From Clostridiales bacterium (GTDB lineage Bacteria; Bacillota; Clostridia; Oscillospirales; Acutalibacteraceae), in the NCBI GenBank assembly GCA_019415945.1, contig DXYF01000013.1:1-18315 (forward strand): DNA of 18,315 nucleotides, read 5' to 3'. Under the pieces are notes generated by a model, which worked only from the letters and a program-made list of their open reading frames with translations, did no database searches and was not told the DNA's origin. Positions 1 through 7,100 of the stretch are shown here, in pieces. A program made the position numbers and the translations under genes. The stretch's first letter is position 1. Each line of letters starts with the position of its first letter.

Positions 1-50
1 AAAACCATTGATTTTATTAGCTTTTTGCCGCTATCGCTATCACACCTCAT
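1..50 (-). CDS. Possible start of a gene leaving the window (partial)
   Basis: An ATG at 48-50 on the minus strand opens a frame reading MRCDSDSGKKLIKSMV that stays open to the window edge. A GGGCGG sequence lies about 7 bases upstream and could serve as a ribosome binding site. The ATG lies 3 bases after the TAA that closes the coding-like frame at 54-152, as in a tight operon. Only 16 codons are visible and I do not recognise the protein, so this could equally be a chance open frame. Confidence 0.2.
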   Translation of the reverse strand, partial: MRCDSDSGKKLIKSMV

Positions 51-53
51 TAT

Positions 54-152
54 TTATCCGCCCTGTATTTTTGCAAAGCTTAGCTCCGTTTTTATCTCGG
101 CTTTTGCCCCGCCGTTGAAAACCTCGGCACTCTCAATGTAATAATGTTTTAA
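54..152 (-). pseudogene. Possible 3' remnant of an unidentified gene
   Basis: Thirty-two sense codons are open on the minus strand and end in TAA at 54-56. The predicted peptide, containing IESAEVFNGG and AEIKTELSFAKIQGG, has a natural-looking composition, and codons such as GAG, GCC and GGC stand out from the AT-rich surroundings. No ATG, GTG or TTG lies in frame, and a stop precedes it at 153-155, so it cannot be a complete gene as read. It may be the tail of a gene truncated next to the hairpin at 163-190, or simply a chance frame. I do not recognise a family. Confidence 0.2.
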
Positions 153-162
153 TTAAACTCAA

Positions 163-190
163 ACAGGGAACGGTTTTTACCGTCCCCTGT
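163..190 (-). repeat. GC-rich hairpin, possibly REP-like or a secondary terminator
   Basis: Two 11-base arms at 163-173 and 180-190 fold around a 6-base loop. On the minus-strand transcript all positions pair, one of them as G-U; on the plus strand that pair becomes an A-C mismatch, so the minus-strand RNA is the likely functional form. The GGGGACGG/CCGTTCCC arms stand out in AT-rich DNA and resemble short palindromes found scattered in clostridial intergenic regions. The following bases are only weakly T-rich (TTTGAGTTTAATT), so efficient termination is doubtful. Confidence 0.45.
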
Positions 191-273
191 CACTATTTTA
201 TAAAAGCTTATCCTACCAAACCAAAATCCTTGCCATACGGATAATAATAAAGGTATTACATAAGCAGTATATA

Positions 274-306
274 CGCAAAAAGAGGGCGGAGTTGTATCCG
301 CCCTCT
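274..306 (-). terminator. Rho-independent terminator of the acidic-tail membrane protein gene
   Basis: A perfect 10-bp GC-rich stem (281-290 with 297-306, arms AGAGGGCGGA / TCCGCCCTCT) closes a 6-base loop. On the minus strand it is followed by a short T run. It begins 21 bases after the stop codon of the gene at 328-942, the expected place for its transcript end. Confidence 0.8.
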
Positions 307-327
307 AATTTAACATCATATTATTTG

Positions 328-942
328 TTATTCAGCTGTTTGTTCCTCGCTGTCAGACGCGTCTTTTTCAGCCTCAAGGTCAGCAATGACCGTATACTCG
401 TCAGCTTCCGATTCCTCGTTTTCCGACTTTTCGTCCTGCTGTGAGTCCGATTTTTCATTATCGCCGTTGTCCTCAAGAACATCTGCCTCTACGCCGCCCT
501 CAAGCACTGAATTTTCCGGTTGGGCAGAAACGCTTTCATTCTCAAGCTCAAATCCGCTGAGGAATGTATAGGGAATACCGTATCCGAGAGCAACGCTTGC
601 AAGCGTTACGATAACATTAACACCGCCGCCCTGTGCAGCAAAAACATCGTTTAAGGGAAGACCGGGAGCTATTGAAGCGATGATTATGTACAGCGACGGC
701 AAAACAAGCACAATGAGCGTTACAACCGAAAAACGCTTTATCGCCTTTCCGTCGCCTACTCTTGTAGCATAGAAAACAAGAAGACCGAATACAACATACA
801 GCACAATAGATACTACCTCACCGACAAGCGTATCGAGCGTGCTTGTAAATTGAGTAAAGAAATGTGCACATACAATATAAGCAATAATAAGGAATGCAGA
901 GAAAAACAAATTCGCAGTTTCTCTTTTATCAGGTTTTTTCAA
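328..942 (-). CDS. Four-helix membrane protein with long acidic tail, unknown function
   Basis: The 204-residue protein begins at TTG (940-942), chosen because a GGAGG lies 8 bases upstream (951-955) and no in-frame ATG fits. Four hydrophobic segments are visible at about residues 12-32, 39-60, 71-95 and 105-131. The last 70 residues are hydrophilic and strongly acidic: 27 are Asp or Glu, in runs such as SENEESEADEYT. With an even number of helices, both ends should be on the same side, most likely the cytoplasm. The tail contains a TVI sequence (Thr184), loosely like DETVIS in the tail of the protein at 10544-11101. It has its own terminator and lies beyond the terminator of the large operon, so it is probably transcribed separately. 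I do not recognise the family; an accessory membrane protein of the neighbouring surface system is only a guess. Confidence 0.85.
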   Translation of the reverse strand: MKKPDKRETANLFFSAFLIIAYIVCAHFFTQFTSTLDTLVGEVVSIVLYVVFGLLVFYATRVGDGKAIKRFSVVTLIVLVLPSLYIIIASIAPGLPLNDVFAAQGGGVNVIVTLASVALGYGIPYTFLSGFELENESVSAQPENSVLEGGVEADVLEDNGDNEKSDSQQDEKSENEESEADEYTVIADLEAEKDASDSEEQTAE

Positions 943-950
943 AATAATAA

Positions 951-955
951 CCTCC
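951..955 (-). promoter_or_regulatory. Ribosome binding site supporting a TTG start
   Basis: GGAGG on the minus strand lies 8 bases before the TTG at 940-942. It fixes the start of the acidic-tail membrane protein despite the non-ATG codon. Confidence 0.8.
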
Positions 956-1041
956 GTACATTAATTTTTCAATAATTCTATCATTGAATTGTGACAGTTT
1001 TGTGAAATCTCTGCGATTTATAATATAACTACTGTTTCACA

Positions 1042-1100
1042 TAAAAAAGCACAATAAATATGCACCCTCAACGCATACGCATGGAGAGTGCATATTTATT
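1042..1100 (-). terminator. Intrinsic terminator closing the large operon
   Basis: On the minus strand, 13 perfectly paired bases (1088-1100 with 1053-1065) are extended by three more pairs after one mismatch (1084-1086 with 1067-1069), around a loop of about 14 bases. A run of six T follows within a few bases (1043-1048). The hairpin starts about 60 bases after the stop codon of the giant surface protein and before the next gene's start, so it should end the operon there. Confidence 0.85.
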
Positions 1101-1160
1101 TTAACAAGACAAACTATGTCCTGCATTTAATCTGCATTTTTACTGCACGCTTAATTTTAA

Positions 1161-4100
1161 CTACTGTGCCTTATTGTTTGATCGTTTTTTTATTACTATA
1201 AATACCGTTGCCGCAACAAGGAGCAATATTACAGATATTGAAATAATTAATGCAACAGTATTATTTACAAACTGAATCCAAAAGTTTGTCGTAATAAGAA
1301 AATTACTGAAATGTACTCTGCTGTCTTCTGAATCATCAGTGGAGTTGTTTGCAGCATCAACAGCTATTATATCCATTGTCTGCAATGACTGTGAGCTTTC
1401 AATATCTATCAAAATCTCACCTTTGTTTTCAGCAAGCTCATCAGCATTATATTCTCTGTATGTTTCGCCGTTTAGCACAATTTTGAGAGAATCAAGGACA
1501 TTTTCATCCTTTGCGATAATCTTTACCGACTGTTTCTCTGTATTGTAACGACCGTTGCTTTCAAGGTTAGTTACAACAACCTCCGGTGATGTTCTGTCAA
1601 TTACAAAATCAACCTTAGCAAGCGGTTCATCAGAATATTCGGGATTACTCGTCGTGCTGTATGACTTATTATTCGCTCTGTCCTGTGTAGTAAGGCTAAG
1701 AGAATATGCAGCCTCTTCAGCAAAGCAACTTGCCTTAATAGTATAGGTGTATGTACTCCACGAATTCTCATTTGTGCTGCTTTCTCTTGTATAATTGTCA
1801 CCGTTGGACAACACCATCGGTTTTTGAGAACCCTTATTCAGGGTCAATACATAATCATTAACAGTATCAGGATTGATTTCAATTATTTTGATATCATTTT
1901 TTATTTCCTTGATGTATCCTGTTTCAACAATTTCTTTTGTATCATCATCAAGCATAAATGTTGACCCGTGTCGGTTTACAGAGAACAACACCAGCTCTTC
2001 TTCGACCTGTTTATTCTGCTCATTATTGATTTTAATTTCAGAGGTGGTGTTACCTGCCTTATCAGTCACAGAGCATTTAATTGAATATACTCCGTCATCA
2101 GAAATATTTTCAACCGTGTACTCCATACCGTTTGTTATCAGTCTGCTCTTTCCGATATTATCAACATTTGTATCCTGCCCATTAATACTAACCTGCAAAA
2201 ACTCTCTTTTAAACGCGGAACTATCGAAGTTAGTATCTGTTGCCGTTATTGTAAATCCGATATTTCCGTCATCTCCGTTGTTTGCCGACTTATAGTTAAT
2301 ACCTTTAATGACTATTTCAGGAGCAGTCGTATCAACATAGAATTCCTCATCGCGAATTATATTTGAATTATTACCCGCAAGATCAGTATAGTCAAAGGAG
2401 AAATGATAGTGTGCATCTTCTGAATATGTGATTGTGGCAGTATGAATATCGCCCGAATTTGACCATGCCGAAATTGTCGGAGCAGTAACAGCCTTGCCGT
2501 TATCCTCAGCAATGATATTATAATTAACACGCGAAGCATCAAAATTGTGTTCATTTATTGTTATTGTTGCAATTCTCTGCTTGTTGTAATAATTATTGTT
2601 TTGTGCCGAATTGTTATCATAAGAAACACTGACAACAGGAGCTGTCCTGTCAACGGTAAAGTCCTTAGGTGACACTGAGTCGCCGTAGCTGATATTGCGG
2701 CAAACATTTCCTGCTTCATCAGTATAACTAATGTCAAATGTATAATCCGCATCGTCACTGTAAACAATCGTTGCAGTATGAGTATAAGAGTCTGACGATG
2801 AATTTCCCGAGTGAGTCCATCTTAGGTTAGGAAGAAATTTTTGTCCGTCCTTTGTTATATTAATCTTAACCTCTTCACTGTTAAAGTTGCGTTCTCTGAC
2901 TGTTATAGAAGCAGTCCTGCTCTCTTTAAAATAGTTGCCGCTGTCAGCATTGTTGTTTGAATAAGCAACAGATATTTCCGGAGCGGTGATATCTATTTTC
3001 AGACTGTATTCCTCGCTTGACTTATTGTCAGAATTATCCTGTGCATATACGGTTAGCTTTACATTGTTACTGTTATTAAGACTTGAATCTACCCTGATCT
3101 GTCCTGTCATTTTGCTCATGTGACCGTCAAAATTCTCGGTTTTACCGTCAAGCACCCCCTGCTGTGTTACGACTCCGTTATTTGTAATTTCATATCTCAG
3201 ATTGGAAGCGTTTAGACCCGAACAAGTATTATTAATAACGGGATCGGAAACAGTGTAATCTACAACGACATCTCCGTTATATATATCGTTATTGTTTACA
3301 TCTGTCATAGGCTTGTCGGACGACGCATTAAGCTTGATTTGCGGAGCGATGCCGTCTATCTCAGGATTGGTTGAGTCCAGAATAATACCGTCTGATGAAA
3401 AATATGTTGTATTTTCTGATTTATCGCAAGCCTTTGCATATACAACAAATTTTTTGTCGGGAGATATATTGAACTTACCGTTATATCTTGTCCACAAAGA
3501 ATCAGATACAGCCTCTATCTCGTTTTTACTCAATTCCTTGCTGCTGATATAATAGTAGCAGTTTACTCCCGTAAGGTTATCATCTGCCTGCAAACTGATT
3601 TCAACGGAAGCATTGCTGTAATTATCAAACACTATTCCTGTTACAATACTGTCTGTTTTTGCATTTCCCAAAACATTTCCGTTTTTATCCTTAACAGTTA
3701 CCTTTGCGTTATCGGGCTTTGTTTTGTCCACCACAAACTCATGAGGATTCAACGCACTGTCTGAGTAATAACACTCCGCCTTATTTCCTGCAAGATCGAC
3801 AAAGGTTTCGTTATTAAGATTGAATGTATAATAAGCATCCTCCGAAAAATTAATTTTACCCTTTGTATTGTTTTCCCAATTAATTTCGGGTACTTTATCA
3901 ATTTGTTTTGAATTTTTATCAACAGCAGTAATACTTACCATATTTTTTGTTCCGACAAAGTTATCGTCAGTAACAGTCAATGTGGCAGTTCTGCCATTAG
4001 CGTAATATTTATCGTTTTTAAATGTATCGCTGTTGTAAGATATAATTACTTTTGGAGCAGTTCTGTCGATAATCATATCATCTGCAACAGCTTCGTCAGC

Positions 4101-7100
4101 CGAATGACCTGAATTATTTGTGTAGTTTACTTTGAGAGTTTCAAGCCCCTCTCCGTTTGCTTTACCTCCGCTTAACGCAAATTCTGCAATATACTTGTTT
4201 GTTCCCTCGATATTAGTCCAAGTCAGATTTTCTGCGTCTATTACAGTAGTTTTATTTTCACCGTTATAAAGCGTTTCTTCCGATATTTCGACCTTGCTTG
4301 AATCAAAGTTAAAGTCCTCTACCGTAACGCTTATCGGAATATCACCGCTGTAATACGAGATTCCCTCATATGTATTCTGAGGCTCTCCTGCGTCAATGGA
4401 TATTACAGGCTTTGCACTGCTGACAACTATACCGTTTTCATCACTTTCTATATAGTTATCCGCCTTATCATAAGCTCTTACCTGTATTTTTCCCTTGTAC
4501 TCGGGATCAATATTAAATGAAACACTGTACATTCCGCTTGATTCATCAAAATGAACATTTCTATCAATAGTTCTTTCTATCTCTGATGAACCTACACCTG
4601 CATCGTTTGCAAGCGGTGCACTGTAAACGAATCTGTCGATAGGGGAAGTTGCGTCCTTTACCTCAACTGTAACGGTTACGGTATCTCCGAAATATACATA
4701 GCCATTTGTAAGCTTTGATAAAAGCTGTGCAAAAGTTGAGAAGATTGATTCGTTTTCCCTGTAGGTTATCTTCATATCAGACGGTTTTGTATTATCTACC
4801 GTGAAGCTGTCATAATTCTTGGTGCCGGATGCATATGTCACATTCGCCCTGTTACCTGCAAGGTCAACTAATTTTTCTTCGTTGCAGCTAAATGTGTAAT
4901 TTGCATCTTCTGAGAACACCGCTTCGGCATTTTTATCATCTGTCCAAACCACTTCGGTCACAGCACTTTCAAGCTTGTTTCCGCTTCCGTCAACCGCGTT
5001 AACTTCAAACATACCGTCTGTGCCTTTAAAGTTTTCGTCATCGACAGTTATTGTGGCTGTTCTGCTGCCCTTGTAATACGATTCTCTTACAGAAAAATTA
5101 TTGTCAAAACTGATTTTCACATTTGGAGCAGTTCTGTCGATAATCATATTCTCTGCAACAGCTTCATCAGCCGAATGACCTGAATTATTTGTGTAGTTTA
5201 CTTTGAGAGTTTCAAGCCCCTCTCCGTTTGCTTTACCTCCGCTTAACGCAAATTCTGCAATATACTTGTTTGTTCCCTCGATATTAGTCCAAGTCAGATT
5301 TTCTGCGTCTATTACAGTAGTTTTATTTTCACCGTTATAAAGCGTTTCTTCCGATATTTCGACCTTGCTTGAATCAAAGTTAAAGTCCTCTACCGTAACG
5401 CTTATCGGAATATCACCGCTGTAATACGAGATTCCCTCATATGTATTCTGAGGCTCTCCTGCGTCAATGGATATTACAGGCTTTGCACTGCTGACAACTA
5501 TACCGTTTTCATCACTTTCTATATAGTTATCCGCCTTATCATAAGCTCTTACCTGTATTTTTCCCTTGTACTCGGGGGCTATATCAAATGAAATTTTATA
5601 GGTATTCTTCTGCTTATTGTAAACGATAAAGTTTGATAAAACCTTTTGATTACTGATTATTTGATCCGAGGTTGCCTCATCAAATGTCGCTTCATCAACA
5701 GTTGCCTTAGCTACTGTTGTCTCGTCTATACCCTCAGAACCTACACCTGCATCATCTGCAAGAGGTGCACTGTAAACGAATCTGTCAATCGGAGAAATTG
5801 CATCCTTTACCTCAACTGTAACGGTTACTGTATCTCCGAAATGCACATAACCGTTTGTAAGCTTTGATATAAGCTGTGCAAAAGTTGAGAAGATTGATTC
5901 GTTTTCCTTGTAGGTTATCTTCATATCAGACGGTTTTGTATTATCCACCGTGAAGCTGTCATAATTCTTTGTACCATCTTTATATGTTAATTCCGCCTTG
6001 TTGCCTGCAAGGTCAACTAATTTTTCTTCGTTGCAGCTAAATGTGTAGTTTGCATCTTCCGAGAATACCACCTTTGCGGTTTTGCCGTCTTCTGACCAAA
6101 CCACTTCGGGCACGGCATTTGCAAGCTCTTCTCCATCTGAGTCAACTGCAGTGATTTCAAATATACCGTCTAACCCCACAAAGTTTTGGTCATCGACAGT
6201 TATTGTGGCTGTTCTGCTGCCATTGTAATATGATTCCCTTACCGGGGAATTGTTATCAAAACTGATTTCCACCTCAGGAGCAGTGGTATCGACAATAAAA
6301 CTTAACAGACTACTATCCTGAACTGCTTTTACTCCGTCAAACTCCAAGTTAGAATTGCTGTAATCATATTTTCCGTCTGCAAATGTAACTTTTTTAACCC
6401 AACAGTCGTCTTTGAGGATCCAATCATCTTCAATAGAAATTGATTCTGCAGCGTAAAAATTTTTTATTGCTTTATCATAAATATTATTTTCATCATTAAG
6501 AATCGCATCATTGCATTTTTCGTTGTTTGGCAGGCAAATTTCAGCAGTTACTGCGTGATTATGAATTTTATATCCATCTCCGAGATCACAGCAGTTATCC
6601 GTACAATATGCCGTGAAAATCACTCTCGCCTCAGGCTTAGCCATTACTCTGAAACTTTCGCTGGTGTAGGTAGCCTCATTTCCGCAATTATCAACCGCAG
6701 TGACAGTGTAGTAAACATTATCGTAGTTATTTTCTTTAACCTCAATGATAAAATTTAAATTATTCAGCTCTCCGACGCTTGAATCTTCTTTTTCGTTACT
6801 GTAAATACGACCTGAATCTAACTCATTTCCGTCGGCAAATATTTTGTATGCTACACTCTTTATGCCGCTTGACACAGCATCGTTATCTGTATCCGTAACT
6901 TTTACATTGACATTTATGTCATTGTAGTAATACCCGAACTGTCCGTCAATTTTAGGATTTTCTGTTTTAATATGCGGAGCAGTATTTTCATACACAATTC
7001 CGTTTGTTGATATGTACGAAACATTGCCGAAATTATCTGTCAGTCTTACATAAATTACGGTATATACATCATCGCTTACCTTGATTATTTCGCTTTCGCC

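Larger units (their letters stand above)
1..327. other. Non-coding stretch at left edge with two hairpins
   Basis: No complete gene is visible in these 327 bases. Read on the minus strand, the region holds the terminator hairpin of the acidic-tail membrane protein gene, then an AT-rich stretch, then a second GC-rich hairpin (163-190). Next comes a short coding-like frame without a start codon (54-152), and finally a possible gene start at position 50 that runs off the window. I see no tRNA, rRNA or riboswitch fold. Confidence 0.6.

Noticed and set aside
980..1045. A possible minus-strand promoter (TATATTATA near 1019-1027) flanked by a 7-bp inverted repeat TGTGAAA/TTTCACA
   Set aside because: No acceptable -35 box lies at the right distance, and the upstream part overlaps the T tract of the operon terminator. 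A promoter must exist nearby, but I cannot place it.
1161..1300. A sortase LPXTG anchor at the end of the giant protein
   Set aside because: No LPxTG-like sequence precedes the final hydrophobic helix; the end looks like a plain membrane anchor with a KKR stop-transfer tail.
1873..2295. A 140-codon open frame on the plus strand inside the giant gene, and several similar shorter ones
   Set aside because: It lies antisense to a well-supported coding region, shows no ribosome binding site or family features, and such shadows are expected opposite a long AT-rich gene.
4051..6270. CRISPR array or transposon duplication as the explanation for the long direct repeats
   Set aside because: The repeats are in-frame protein-domain duplications about 1.1 kb long, without short spacers, terminal inverted repeats or a transposase.
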